Positions 14,572 to 23,130 of a stretch of DNA of 35,351 bases are shown piece by piece. Every line of letters starts with the position of its first letter. The first letter of the stretch is position 1. The notes below the pieces were generated by a model that was not told where the DNA came from, did no database searches, and was given only the letters and a program-made list of their open reading frames with translations. A program made the translations under genes and the position numbers. The stretch is from a virus: positions 1 to 35,351 of IMG/VR virus record IMGVR_UViG_3300034167_000034; one strand, given 5' to 3'.

Positions 14572-16351
14572 TATATCAATAGTAAATTTAAGTGCTTATA
14601 CAAGTCCTGTAATACAAGAAAATAAAAAGAATGATTTTATTGAATATGGAAGTGATAACAATTACTTTCAATATTTGATTGATAGGTATTTGTATTCTGC
14701 TACAAATGGTGCTATTATAACAGGTGTTGCTAATATGATTTATGGCAAAGGATTAGATGCTTTAGATTCTAATAAAAAGCCTAATGAATATGCACAAATG
14801 AAGTCTATTATAAAAGATGCTGATTTAAAGAAAATAGCTTTAGAACGTAAACTTTTAGGAATGGCTGCAATGCAAGTTGTAATGGAAAAGAAACAAGTAA
14901 AACAAGTTTTACACTTTCCAATGCAAACATTAAGAGCAGAAAAATGTAATGATAAAGGACAAATTGAAGCTTGGTATTATCATAATGATTGGAAAAATAA
15001 AAAACCAACTGAACAAATAAGAAAAATACCTGCATTTGGATTCGGTAATGGTAACGAAGTTGAAATATATGTTATTAAACCTTATGTAAGTGGATTTGAT
15101 TATTACAGTCCTATAGATTATTCTGGTGCTTTACCTTATGCTTTATTAGAAGAAAACATAGCAGATTATCAAATCAATGATTGCCAAAACGGTTTTAGTG
15201 GTACAAAAGTAATCAATTTCAATAATGGCATCCCTACAGAAGAAATGAGGGATAAATTGAAACGTGAAGTACTTGGAAAACTTACCGGTGCAAGAGGTGA
15301 AAAAGTAATTGTAGCTTTTAACGCTAATGCTGAATCAAAAACAACTGTAGAAGATTTACCTTTAAATGATGCTCCTGCACATTATGAATATTTAAGTAAA
15401 GAATGTTTTGAAAAATTAATTGTAGGACATAGAGTTACAAGTCCAATGTTATTAGGAATTAGAACAGGTGATGGTGGTTTAGGTAACAATGCAGACGAAA
15501 TAAAGACTGCTACGCTATTATTTGATAATATAGTAATAAAACCATATCAATTGGAAATAATTGAAGCCTTGGACGTTATTTTAGCTATTAACAATATATC
15601 ATTAAAGTTATATTTCAAAACAATACAACCTTTAGAATTTGTAGATACATCAGGAATGGATGCTGAAACAATGGAAGAAGAAACAGGTGTTAAAATGTGT
15701 TCACATAATTTATCAAATGATTCTATTGCAGATTTATTAATTGAAAAAGGAGAAACATTAGGTGAAGAATGGTTAATAATTGACGAAACAGAAGTTGATT
15801 ATGATACTGAAGATGAATTAGATTTAGAAATACAAAACATAAATTCTAAAAAAGAAAGTACATTATCTAAAATGTGGCAATTTGTAACAACAGGAGTTGC
15901 AAGACCAACTAATAAATCAGAACAAGATAAGGTTGTTGATGGTGTAAACTTCATTACAAGATACGTTTATAGTGGTAATTTATCAGGGCAAAGAGAATTT
16001 TGCAATAAAATGATAAATGCTGACAAAGTTTATAGAAAAGAAGATATTATTTCTATGGGTGGACAAGTTGTAAATGCAGGATTTGGAGTTAAAGGTGCTG
16101 ATACATATTCTATTTGGTTATATAAAGGTGGAGCAAGATGTGAGCATAAATGGTTACGTAGAACTTATGCTAATTTAGATGGTGTAAAAATAGACCCAAC
16201 AAGTCCTAAAGCAAAACCATTAAGCAATGCAATAGCTGAAAAATATGGATATAGAATACGTAATGAAAAAGAAGTGTCTATGAAGCCAAGTGATATGCCT
16301 ACAAAAGGATATACACAAGAGTATTGGAATAAAATGGGATATACAAACTAA
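14564..16351 (+). CDS. Portal protein with MuF-like C-terminal domain
   Basis: 595-aa protein. Residues about 1-400 look like a phage portal: an N-terminal DFIEYGSDNNYFQYLIDRY, a core with VTSPMLLGIRTGDGGLGNNADEIKTA (about 285-310), and the long helix IVIKPYQLEIIEALDVILA. This ring forms the DNA channel and docks the terminase. Residues about 460-540 add a module with GQREFCNKMINADKVYRKEDI, then YSIWLYKGGARCEHKW, whose Cys/His pattern resembles Mu gpF-type head morphogenesis proteins. In most phages portal and MuF are separate genes; the combination here is either a fusion or a degenerate MuF. The gene begins eight bases inside its upstream neighbour. Confidence 0.83.
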   Translation: MSNISIVNLSAYTSPVIQENKKNDFIEYGSDNNYFQYLIDRYLYSATNGAIITGVANMIYGKGLDALDSNKKPNEYAQMKSIIKDADLKKIALERKLLGMAAMQVVMEKKQVKQVLHFPMQTLRAEKCNDKGQIEAWYYHNDWKNKKPTEQIRKIPAFGFGNGNEVEIYVIKPYVSGFDYYSPIDYSGALPYALLEENIADYQINDCQNGFSGTKVINFNNGIPTEEMRDKLKREVLGKLTGARGEKVIVAFNANAESKTTVEDLPLNDAPAHYEYLSKECFEKLIVGHRVTSPMLLGIRTGDGGLGNNADEIKTATLLFDNIVIKPYQLEIIEALDVILAINNISLKLYFKTIQPLEFVDTSGMDAETMEEETGVKMCSHNLSNDSIADLLIEKGETLGEEWLIIDETEVDYDTEDELDLEIQNINSKKESTLSKMWQFVTTGVARPTNKSEQDKVVDGVNFITRYVYSGNLSGQREFCNKMINADKVYRKEDIISMGGQVVNAGFGVKGADTYSIWLYKGGARCEHKWLRRTYANLDGVKIDPTSPKAKPLSNAIAEKYGYRIRNEKEVSMKPSDMPTKGYTQEYWNKMGYTN

Positions 16352-16358
16352 TTAAGAT

Positions 16359-16859
16359 ATGGCACAAGGACTTTTTATAAGCACAAATGATATAGTTAAA
16401 TTCACTAATTTAAACGGTAATTTAGACCCTGATATTTACACACAATATATTTATCAAGCACAACAATTACATATTCAAAATTATTTAGGAACTAAACTAT
16501 ACGACAAAATTAATGATGGTATTGTTGCAGGTAATTTAGCCGCTCCATATACAACGCTTTTAAGCAAATATATAAAGCCTATGGTAATACATTGGGCAAT
16601 GGTAGAGTTTTTGCCTTACGCAGCTTATAAAGTATCAAATAAAGGAGTATTTAAACATAATTCTGAAAACAGTTCTACAGTTGAAAAATCTGAAATAGAC
16701 TTTTTAATTGAAAAAGAAAGAGATGTTGCTCAAAGTTATACAAATAGATTTATTGATTATATGAGTTTTAATCAAACTTTATTTCCTGAATATTATCTAA
16801 ATTCAAACGCTGATGTTTATCCAGATAAAGACGCAAATTTTACAGGATGGGTACTATAA
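16359..16859 (+). CDS. Head-tail adaptor protein (DUF6712-like)
   Basis: 166-aa helical protein just after the portal. It starts FISTNDIVKFTNLNGNLDPD and continues YIYQAQQLHIQNYLGTKLYDKI, the typical layout of small head-tail adaptor proteins (gp6-like connectors) of Bacteroidetes phages, with a C-terminal YTNRFIDYM helix. It would sit below the portal in the connector. Family resemblance plus position give good support. Confidence 0.72.
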   Translation: MAQGLFISTNDIVKFTNLNGNLDPDIYTQYIYQAQQLHIQNYLGTKLYDKINDGIVAGNLAAPYTTLLSKYIKPMVIHWAMVEFLPYAAYKVSNKGVFKHNSENSSTVEKSEIDFLIEKERDVAQSYTNRFIDYMSFNQTLFPEYYLNSNADVYPDKDANFTGWVL

Positions 16860-16936
16860 AAGAAACATACAAGCCAAAAGAAACTAACGTAAAAAAGTTA
16901 GAGGTATTTTTAAACAAACTAAATAAAGACAAATAA
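16847..16936 (+). CDS. 29-aa basic peptide between connector genes
   Basis: MGTIKETYKPKETNVKKLEV and a Lys/Asn-rich end. It overlaps the adaptor gene by 13 bases and the next gene by TAATG. Very small, but tightly coupled on both sides. It may only couple translation. Function unknown. Confidence 0.45.
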   Translation: MGTIKETYKPKETNVKKLEVFLNKLNKDK

Positions 16937-17271
16937 TGGCTTTAGATTTTACACATATAAAAGGAGATACATTTGAAGCGGTTAATTTCGCAATGATTCT
17001 AAATTCAGTAGTTTTAAACTTAACTGGATGTACATTACGTATGCAATTAAGAAAAGAATATGGTGGTGTAATATTTTTATCTTTAACTTCAGTTGCAAGT
17101 GCGGGTATAACAATTACAAATGCTGCAGGTGGTTTATTTAGAATTAATAGACAAATAATTAATATTGATGCTGCAAATTATATTTATGACATTGAATTAA
17201 TAAAAGCAGATGGTTCAGTAAAAACATATATAAGCGGAAACTTTTCAATAACTAATGATGTAACTCGATAA
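16936..17271 (+). CDS. BppU-N-like baseplate/fibre adaptor
   Basis: 111-aa beta-sandwich protein. [20 protein letters not shown], the strand [36 protein letters not shown] and the final [11 protein letters not shown] follow the BppU N-terminal domain pattern found at the base of tail fibres. It directly precedes the long fibre gene and shares its start/stop region (TAATG), so it probably anchors that fibre. Confidence 0.7.
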   Translation: MALDFTHIKGDTFEAVNFAMILNSVVLNLTGCTLRMQLRKEYGGVIFLSLTSVASAGITITNAAGGLFRINRQIINIDAANYIYDIELIKADGSVKTYISGNFSITNDVTR

Positions 17272-19634
17272 TGGCAAACGATATAATAGATATTAATGTT
17301 TACGAAACAACTGAAACAGTTGAAATAACTGTAAATCCAAATTTAACGACTGTAAATATAAATCAAATTACTTCATCAAGTGGTGGTGCTAATTTAACAA
17401 CTTCACAAACCTCAAGTAATTTTACTATAAATTCTGATACTGGAACAGATGCAAGTGTTCCTTTAGGAAATGGCACTTTAGCAGGTGCTACTTTAAATGA
17501 TTATACAAGTGCTGAAAAGACTAAATTAGGGGCAATAAGTGGAACAAATACAGGAGACCAAAATCTTCAACAAATTACTGATAAAGGTGCAAATACTACT
17601 AATACAATATATATAGGCGGAATTACTAATGATTATGGATTAGTCGTAGAAACAAATTCTACTAATTACCCATCAATATATGTGGATAATAGTGCTAATG
17701 GTACAAACGCCAACGCTATTTCAGCATTTTCATTAGAAGGAGTTACTGTAAACCTTTATAGTCAAAATGGAGTTGGGATAAGAGCAGAATCAGTTTCAGG
17801 AATACCTATTATAGTATATGGAAATGGAAACAATACATCAAGCATAGATGTTAATTTAGGAAATACAAATAAAGGTTTAGTTATAAACAGTGGAACTTCG
17901 TCAACAGGAAATCCTATTGAAGTAAACAAGAACGGAGTTAATAAATTAGTGGTAAACCAACAAGGAGAATTAACTGCTACAACATTAATAAAACAAGGAG
18001 GTACTTCATCTCAAATATTAGCAGCAGATGGTTCTGTAATAACTGCTGGTAATAATATTACAATTACAGGAGGTCAAATATCTTCTGTTGGTGGTGCTGG
18101 AGGTGGTGGTTCAAGTGTTAATTATTATTTAAATGGTGGAACAAGTCAGGGAACTTTTGGTGGTTCAACTTATTACGAGTTTAGTAAGACTGCAATAATA
18201 GGAACAGGAGCAGACTTTAATAGAAATACAAATGGATATATAGCCTCATTTATAACTGATGTTGCAGACCCATCATTATTACTTATTCCTGCTGGTAATT
18301 GGAATTTAGAATTTTTCTTTTCTTCAAGTTCTGCTGGTGGTTCACCTTCATTTTATGCTGAATTATATAAATACGATGGAACTACATTTACTTTAATTGC
18401 AAGTGGTTCTGCTGCTCCTGAAGGAATAACAAATGGTACGGCTATTGATGCTTATTTTACACCATTAGCAGTTCCTGAAACGGTATTAACAGTTAATGAT
18501 AGATTAGCCATTAGATTATATGTAACTACTTCAGGTAAAACAATTACACTACATACACAGAACGGTCATCTTTGTGAGGTAATAACAACATTTACCGCTG
18601 GATTAACTGCTTTAAATGGATTACAAGCACAAGTTCAAAATTTTGCAGTAGGAACATCAGGAACAGACTTCGCTATAAATTCAAGTGGAAGTACACATAC
18701 ATTTAATTTACCTGATGCAAGTGCAACTGCAAGAGGAGCAATCACAACAGGAAGTCAAACTATTGCTGGAGCAAAAATATTTACAGGAGCAATAAGTGCA
18801 AGTAATTTAAGCGGAACTAATACAGGTGACCAAGATTTAAGTGGATTAGTTGTTAAAAATACCGCAATAACAGGGGCAACAAAAACAAAGATTACTTACG
18901 ATTCAAAGGGACTAGTTACTGCAGGTGCAGACGCTACTACTGCTGACATAGCTGATTCAACTAATAAGAGATATGTTACTGATGCAAATTTAACTGTTAT
19001 TGGAAATACAAGCGGAACTAATACTGGCGACAACGCAACCAACACTCAATATAGTGGATTAGCTGCATCAAAACAAGATACTTTACAATCTACTGTAAAC
19101 ATTAAATCTATAAACGGAAATACTATTTTAGGAAGCGGTAATTTAACTATTACTGCTACTGCTGCTGCTCAATCTCCTTTTACAATGTTAGCTAATAACT
19201 CTGATGTAACTGCAATACCATTACAACAAATTTTTAAAAATATAGCAGAACAAACATATAGCTTGTCTCCTACATTTACTGGAACTGCACCGACAATTAT
19301 TTTATCAAGTACATATCAATGGAATCAAGTAGGTACTTTAGTAACCGGTAGAGTAAATTTAATTTATACTACTGCGGGAAGTATTACACAAGTTGTTATT
19401 CCATTACCTGTCGATATGCCAACTCCATTGAGTCCAACTGGATTATCTGGAGCATTAGATATTTTATATTATGGTGTGGGTATGTTTAATACATTAACAA
19501 CTTCGGTTTCAGCTGGTACTAGAAGTTGTTTTTTAAGAAGAAATGTAACAAATACTGGATATGAGTTTGTAATAACACATACGGCCGCAATATCATCGAG
19601 GGTAATATCATTAACCTTACAATACTTCACATAA
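17271..19634 (+). CDS. Long tail fibre / host-recognition protein
   Basis: 787-aa protein. The N-terminus ([20 protein letters not shown]) is an attachment domain common in Bacteroidetes fibres. Residues about 65-100 and 520-650 carry repeats [36 protein letters not shown] and [13 protein letters not shown], typical of triple-stranded fibre shafts. Between them lies a Gly/Ser-rich linker (about 270-285) and a jelly-roll-like domain (about 285-450) with [20 protein letters not shown]. The last 120 residues ([20 protein letters not shown]) form the likely receptor-binding tip. No S74 domain here. Confidence 0.82.
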   Translation: MANDIIDINVYETTETVEITVNPNLTTVNINQITSSSGGANLTTSQTSSNFTINSDTGTDASVPLGNGTLAGATLNDYTSAEKTKLGAISGTNTGDQNLQQITDKGANTTNTIYIGGITNDYGLVVETNSTNYPSIYVDNSANGTNANAISAFSLEGVTVNLYSQNGVGIRAESVSGIPIIVYGNGNNTSSIDVNLGNTNKGLVINSGTSSTGNPIEVNKNGVNKLVVNQQGELTATTLIKQGGTSSQILAADGSVITAGNNITITGGQISSVGGAGGGGSSVNYYLNGGTSQGTFGGSTYYEFSKTAIIGTGADFNRNTNGYIASFITDVADPSLLLIPAGNWNLEFFFSSSSAGGSPSFYAELYKYDGTTFTLIASGSAAPEGITNGTAIDAYFTPLAVPETVLTVNDRLAIRLYVTTSGKTITLHTQNGHLCEVITTFTAGLTALNGLQAQVQNFAVGTSGTDFAINSSGSTHTFNLPDASATARGAITTGSQTIAGAKIFTGAISASNLSGTNTGDQDLSGLVVKNTAITGATKTKITYDSKGLVTAGADATTADIADSTNKRYVTDANLTVIGNTSGTNTGDNATNTQYSGLAASKQDTLQSTVNIKSINGNTILGSGNLTITATAAAQSPFTMLANNSDVTAIPLQQIFKNIAEQTYSLSPTFTGTAPTIILSSTYQWNQVGTLVTGRVNLIYTTAGSITQVVIPLPVDMPTPLSPTGLSGALDILYYGVGMFNTLTTSVSAGTRSCFLRRNVTNTGYEFVITHTAAISSRVISLTLQYFT

Positions 19635-19807
19635 TGAAACACATAAGACAAATTAATTCAGTAGGTACAAATAGCTACACAATAGTAAATTTAGATAATT
19701 ATGTAGGAGAGTTGGAAGACCATCCAATATTAATTGATTATTCAGATTTATTTGAAATTTCAGAAGATGAATTACCATCATACATACAATATGTAAATTA
19801 TGAATAA
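19634..19807 (+). CDS. 57-aa acidic protein after the tail fibre
   Basis: [20 protein letters not shown] then acidic residues (FEISEDELPSY). It overlaps the fibre stop (TAATG) and the holin start. The position suggests a fibre assembly helper or an adaptor to the lysis unit, but that is a guess. Confidence 0.6.
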   Translation: MKHIRQINSVGTNSYTIVNLDNYVGELEDHPILIDYSDLFEISEDELPSYIQYVNYE

Positions 19808-19976
19808 TATAGATAAAATATTAAATAAGATAATTTCACGCAAATTAATGGTGTTTGTTATAGCCTGTTGTGGATTATTCGCTGGAGATTTAACTTCACA
19901 AGATTGGGTTGTAATAGCTACTGCTTATGTAAGCATTCAAGGATTTACAGATATAGTTGCAAAATTAAAAAGTTAG
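19800..19976 (+). CDS. Putative holin
   Basis: 58-aa membrane protein with two hydrophobic segments, about residues 14-29 (RKLMVFVIACCGLFAG) and 36-53 (DWVVIATAYVSIQGFTD), and a charged N-terminus. It heads the lysis cassette (holin, coiled-coil membrane protein, amidase, spanin). A two-segment protein of this size before an amidase fits a holin that makes the inner-membrane lesion. Holin families are too diverse to name from sequence alone. Confidence 0.68.
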   Translation: MNNIDKILNKIISRKLMVFVIACCGLFAGDLTSQDWVVIATAYVSIQGFTDIVAKLKS

Positions 19977-19977
19977 A

Positions 19978-20271
19978 ATGGAATTTCAAGACAAAGAAAG
20001 ATTAGACCGAATGGAACAACACCTTCGCTTAATTAAAGAAGATTTACAACACATTTCAAGTGCTTTAGTTGGTTCAAAAGTAAATGGTAATAAAGGTGTT
20101 ATATCAGATATTGATAGCATAAGACACGATATAGAGGTTCTAAGGGAAAAGTTAGAGTTTATCGAACTTGATATGGCTAAAAAGTCTGTTTATATAGGTC
20201 AATTAAAATTTGTAGCAGGTTTATTAACTGCTGGATTAGTTGGAACAATTATAAAACTTTTATCAAAATGA
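19978..20271 (+). CDS. XhlA-like coiled-coil membrane protein
   Basis: 97-aa protein: a charged coiled coil (about 1-70, with DIDSIRHDIEVLREKLEFIE) then one C-terminal membrane segment (LKFVAGLLTAGLVGTIIKLL). This is the layout of XhlA or similar holin-associated proteins. It overlaps the amidase start by four bases and probably works with the holin or anchors a lysis complex at the inner membrane. Confidence 0.6.
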   Translation: MEFQDKERLDRMEQHLRLIKEDLQHISSALVGSKVNGNKGVISDIDSIRHDIEVLREKLEFIELDMAKKSVYIGQLKFVAGLLTAGLVGTIIKLLSK

Positions 20272-20672
20272 GAAATATTAACTTCATAGTAATTCATTGC
20301 ACTGCTACGCAACCAAATGTTAAAAAAGAATCTATTTTAAATTATTGGAAAAATACCTTAAAGTGGACATCTGTTGGGTATCATAGGTTAATAGATGCGA
20401 ATGGTATTATTCACGAATTAGCAAAATATGAACAACCTACAAACGGTGTAAAGGGATATAATTCAGAATCAATCCATTTTAGTTATATAGGTGGAATAGA
20501 TGCAGCAGGTAATCCAAAAGACACAAGAACTTTAAAACAAAAAGAAAGTTTATTATATTTAGTAAACGCTGCTAAAAAACAATTTCCTAATGCTATTGTT
20601 CAGGGACATAAAGATTTTAAAGGTGTTAAAAAGGCTTGTCCGAGTTTTGATGCTAAAAGCGAATACAAATGA
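20268..20672 (+). CDS. Endolysin, N-acetylmuramoyl-L-alanine amidase (Amidase_2, T7 lysozyme-like)
   Basis: 134-aa enzyme that cleaves the amide bond between muramic acid and the peptide of peptidoglycan. The zinc ligands His10 (VIHCTA), His114 (QGHKDF) and Cys124 (KKACPSFD) are present, with Tyr38 (GYHRLI) and Lys122 matching the catalytic Tyr and Lys of T7 lysozyme. Length is close to single-domain members. No signal peptide, so release depends on the holin. It sits between the XhlA-like gene and the spanin gene, overlapping both by four bases. Confidence 0.93.
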   Translation: MRNINFIVIHCTATQPNVKKESILNYWKNTLKWTSVGYHRLIDANGIIHELAKYEQPTNGVKGYNSESIHFSYIGGIDAAGNPKDTRTLKQKESLLYLVNAAKKQFPNAIVQGHKDFKGVKKACPSFDAKSEYK

Positions 20673-21145
20673 AAAAAAATAAAGGAGTTATTACATTTTG
20701 GTTATCAGTTACATTAGCTGTTATTGTAGTTACATTGTTATCATCTTGTGGCACAAGAAAGGTAGTAATAGATGAGGTTAAAAAGGATAGTTTGTCCCAA
20801 ATTTCCACTAAAATAGTGACGAAAGAAGATATTAAAATAGAAACTAAAAATGATATTGTAATTGATGAGTTTACTATTACTCCATTAGATACTTGTAAAG
20901 ATATTGTAGTAAATGGAATAACGTACAAAAACGTTGTTTTAAGCTACAAAAAGACAAAAGATAATACTATACAAGTCCAAGATATAAAAGTGGCTAAAAA
21001 CGAGTTAAAAACACAAGACACAAAAGTAACTCAAAACAGAAAAGTTAAAGATATAGAGAGAACTTCTAATCCAATAGGATATATTTTAATTATAATTATA
21101 ATTTATTTAATATGGCAAAACAGACGGTGGTTTCTACTCGTATAG
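20669..21145 (+). CDS. Unimolecular spanin (u-spanin) candidate
   Basis: 158-aa protein with an N-terminal lipoprotein signal peptide (hydrophobic stretch 7-23, lipobox LLSSC with Cys27) and a C-terminal membrane helix (about 135-149, PIGYILIIIIIYLIW) followed by the basic NRRW. The middle is charged and Thr/Lys-rich, predicted beta or extended. An outer-membrane lipid anchor and an inner-membrane helix in one chain is the defining layout of u-spanins such as T1 gp11, which fuse the two membranes in the last lysis step. The location after the amidase agrees. An Rz/Rz1 pair is not present. It overlaps the amidase stop by four bases. Confidence 0.82.
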   Translation: MKKNKGVITFWLSVTLAVIVVTLLSSCGTRKVVIDEVKKDSLSQISTKIVTKEDIKIETKNDIVIDEFTITPLDTCKDIVVNGITYKNVVLSYKKTKDNTIQVQDIKVAKNELKTQDTKVTQNRKVKDIERTSNPIGYILIIIIIYLIWQNRRWFLLV

Positions 21146-21246
21146 AAACTAATATTTCAAGACCAGGTGTACATTCAAAAACAAAATCTTCTAAATTAAA
21201 ATCTTCTAAAAATTATCAAAAGAAATACAAAGGTCAGGGTAGATAA
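21112..21246 (+). CDS. 44-aa basic protein at the end of the lysis unit
   Basis: MAKQTVVSTRIETNISRPGV, then SKTKSSKLKSSKNYQKKY and GQGR. It overlaps the spanin 3' end by 34 bases. This RPGVHSKTKSSK-type protein recalls small conserved proteins of Bacteroidetes phages. It is strongly basic and could bind nucleic acid. Function unknown. Confidence 0.65.
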   Translation: MAKQTVVSTRIETNISRPGVHSKTKSSKLKSSKNYQKKYKGQGR

Positions 21247-21380
21247 ATTTCTTTAAATATAAAGCAATTTGTTTTAATTAAAGTATTTCTATAATTATTT
21301 AAATGTTCTACACTTTTAAATTCTTTTATAAATTCTCTTAATCTATCTTTTTCGTTTTTTATTTTAAATTTTACTTTCAT
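21234..21380 (-). CDS. Possible 48-aa protein on the minus strand
   Basis: The only candidate minus-strand gene. It reads MKVKFKIKNEKDRLREFIKE, is basic and helical, and ends IFKEIYLP. A GGAG lies 13-16 bases before its start on the minus strand, and TACCTTCG (one mismatch to TAnnTTTG) lies further upstream. It fills the only sizeable gap between the late and early genes and points toward the lysis genes. It could be a small regulator. Coding potential is plausible but unproven. Confidence 0.35.
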   Translation of the reverse strand: MKVKFKIKNEKDRLREFIKEFKSVEHLNNYRNTLIKTNCFIFKEIYLP

Positions 21381-21468
21381 ATATATTAATTTCGACTCCA
21401 CGAAGGTATATAAAAAAAATTAACTTTGATTTAAAAACTTTTAAACAAGATTGTTAATAATGTATAAT

Positions 21469-21476
21469 TACATTTG
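21469..21476 (+). promoter_or_regulatory. Early promoter -7 element at the ninG start
   Basis: TACATTTG matches TAnnTTTG exactly. A TTG lies 15 bases upstream (21451-21453), a short spacer. The ATG begins only three bases after the element, so the start codon would be at or near the transcription start, implying a leaderless or very short-leader mRNA. Confidence 0.6.
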
Positions 21477-21479
21477 TAT

Positions 21480-21863
21480 ATGAAGAAACCAACAAGAAAA
21501 AGTTTAGTAATAAAATTAGATACAGTCTTTTCAAAATATATAAGACGTAAAGATGCTATTGATGAAATAGCTACTTGTGTTACTTGTAATAAGAAAGACC
21601 ATTATAAAAAACTTCAGTGTGGCCATTTTATGTCACGTAGACATTACTCAACACGTTGGGATGAAAATAATGTAGGTGTACAATGTTATGGTTGCAACAT
21701 TACTAATCAAGGTATGCAATATGCTTTCTCAAAGTATTTAACACAATTTGATAATAACTTACCTGATACTTTATTAATTAAATCAAAACAAATAGTTAAA
21801 TTTGCTGATATAGATTTGATTGAAATGATTGAATACTATAATTCTAAATTAGAATCTTTGTAG
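21480..21863 (+). CDS. ninG: NinG-like recombination protein (zinc-binding nuclease)
   Basis: 127 aa from the ATG at 21480; an in-frame TTG six bases upstream lies inside the promoter element. Two Cys pairs, Cys33-Cys36 (CVTC) and Cys69-Cys72 (CYGC), plus Cys47/His49 (QCGHFMSRRH) and VGVQCYGCNITNQG form the lambda NinG (Rap) signature, an HNH-related zinc fold. In lambda it is a structure-specific endonuclease that boosts recombination and resolves branches. It is the first rightward gene after the control gap and is followed by a terminator. In this phage it probably works with the ERF protein. Confidence 0.88.
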   Translation: MKKPTRKSLVIKLDTVFSKYIRRKDAIDEIATCVTCNKKDHYKKLQCGHFMSRRHYSTRWDENNVGVQCYGCNITNQGMQYAFSKYLTQFDNNLPDTLLIKSKQIVKFADIDLIEMIEYYNSKLESL

Positions 21864-21890
21864 TTCTCTGTTTATATATTGTTTGTTAGA

Positions 21891-21923
21891 AAAGGGATGC
21901 TTTAATTAGTGTCCCTTTTTTTT
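21891..21923 (+). terminator. Terminator after ninG
   Basis: GGGATGC (21894-21900) pairs with GTGTCCC (21909-21915), including two G-U pairs, loop TTTAATTA, then eight T. It makes ninG a one-gene unit. The loop and flanking C/G match those at 14162-14194. Confidence 0.85.
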
Positions 21924-21972
21924 ATTTTAAAACTTTAACTTTTCATTAACACTTTTATATCTAAAACAGTTA

Positions 21973-21980
21973 TATATTTG
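21973..21980 (+). promoter_or_regulatory. Promoter -7 element of the early operon
   Basis: TATATTTG, an exact match to TAnnTTTG, lies between the ninG terminator and the first gene of the early operon (ATG at 22012). No clear -33 TTTG at 19 bases. An A-rich leader AAAACAAACAAA precedes the start codon. Confidence 0.65.
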
Positions 21981-22011
21981 CCAAAGAAATAACAAACTAA
22001 AAACAAACAAA

Positions 22012-22098
22012 ATGAAACAGAATTTAAAAGACATCGGATTAGCATTTATTTTATGGGGATTATTTTTTACTTTAGTATTAACTTTAACAAATTTATAA
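22012..22098 (+). CDS. 28-aa single-pass membrane peptide
   Basis: MKQNLKDIG then a hydrophobic stretch (LAFILWGLFFTLVLTL). First ORF after an early promoter with an A-rich leader. Tiny membrane proteins at this place can affect host membranes or superinfection, but nothing specific is visible. Confidence 0.5.
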   Translation: MKQNLKDIGLAFILWGLFFTLVLTLTNL

Positions 22099-22099
22099 A

Positions 22100-22279
22100 A
22101 TGAAAGATTTATTAGATTACAACAGATTTAGATTAGAAGCAATGCAAGATAGAATTTGCAAATTAGAAAACCATCTTCAAACATTAGAAACATACTGTTT
22201 TGAATTAGCAGATGAAAATTGCCCAAGAGAATACAAGACAATAATTAAACAAGAACTTTATAACCTTAAAACAAATTAA
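22100..22279 (+). CDS. 59-aa coiled-coil early protein
   Basis: MKDLLDYNRFRLEAMQDRIC with KLENHLQTLETYCFEL, a helical and partly coiled-coil sequence with three Cys. It follows the membrane peptide by one base. Function unknown. Confidence 0.6.
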   Translation: MKDLLDYNRFRLEAMQDRICKLENHLQTLETYCFELADENCPREYKTIIKQELYNLKTN

Positions 22280-22280
22280 A

Positions 22281-22472
22281 ATGAAAAGATATTTATTATT
22301 TACATTTGGAAATTACTATCCTTGTGGAGGGTTTGAAGATTATATAGATAGTTTTAATACTATTGAAGAAGCATTTATTTATTGGAATAATATTCCAGAA
22401 ATAGACAGAGATTATAATTGTCAAATAGTAGATTATACAACATTAAAAATAGTTCAAGAATATAACCTTTAA
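22281..22472 (+). CDS. 63-aa acidic early protein
   Basis: Begins MKRYLLFTFGNYYPCGGFED and contains TIEEAFIYWNNIPEIDRDYN, an alpha/beta pattern typical of very small phage proteins. Spacing of one base from the gene before. Function unknown. Confidence 0.65.
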   Translation: MKRYLLFTFGNYYPCGGFEDYIDSFNTIEEAFIYWNNIPEIDRDYNCQIVDYTTLKIVQEYNL

Positions 22473-22485
22473 AAAACAAATTAAA

Positions 22486-23073
22486 ATGGAATTAACATTA
22501 AATCAAAAATTGTCTTTAATTCAAAAAGAATTTAAAGCATCAAAGTCAAAATTCAATTCATTTGGTAAATATAACTTTAGAAGTGCTGAAGATATATTAG
22601 AAGCATTAAAACCATTTAATGAAAAATACAAAGTGAATTTTACAATTACAGAATCAATAGTTCATACAGAATTTTTACAATTTCCAATGTTAGAGTCTAC
22701 GGCTTCAATAAACGATGATTTAGACACGATAACTGCATCAGCGATAGTTGGTGTTGATTTAGAACAAAAAGGAATGCAAATGCCACAAAAATTTGGTTCA
22801 GCAAGTTCTTATGCTAAAAAGTATGCTTTAGGTAATTTACTTTTAATTGACGATACACAAGACCCTGATGCATCAAATAAGCACGATAAAGCAGAAACTT
22901 TAACATCAAAAGAAATTAGTGCAGCATTAGATGATAAAAAATGGTTAAATAAAAATACACCAGAATTTAATAAAGCTATTGAATATTTAAAAAATGGTGG
23001 TAATATTGCAACTATTGAAGGAAAGTATAAAATGACTAAAGTTGTAAAAGACGAATTATTAAAAGTTAAATAA
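22486..23073 (+). CDS. ERF-family single-strand annealing protein
   Basis: 195-aa recombinase of the ERF type. The N-terminal 130 residues show LNQKLSLIQKEFKASKSK, the conserved KYNFRSAEDILEALKP, and KFGSASSYAKKYALGNLLLI, which is the ERF signature (Ser/Tyr/Lys helix then a hydrophobic strand and DD). It anneals complementary strands during recombination and genome circularisation or concatemer formation. The C-terminus (about 150-195) is a variable helical tail. The SSB-like gene follows, and an exonuclease of the PD-(D/E)XK type lies at 29414-30190, giving a full annealing pathway. Confidence 0.88.
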   Translation: MELTLNQKLSLIQKEFKASKSKFNSFGKYNFRSAEDILEALKPFNEKYKVNFTITESIVHTEFLQFPMLESTASINDDLDTITASAIVGVDLEQKGMQMPQKFGSASSYAKKYALGNLLLIDDTQDPDASNKHDKAETLTSKEISAALDDKKWLNKNTPEFNKAIEYLKNGGNIATIEGKYKMTKVVKDELLKVK

Positions 23074-23130
23074 ATAAAACTGAATAGCTGACAACAGTAA
23101 AAAAAGGTAAGCAAATTAAATAAATAAATT

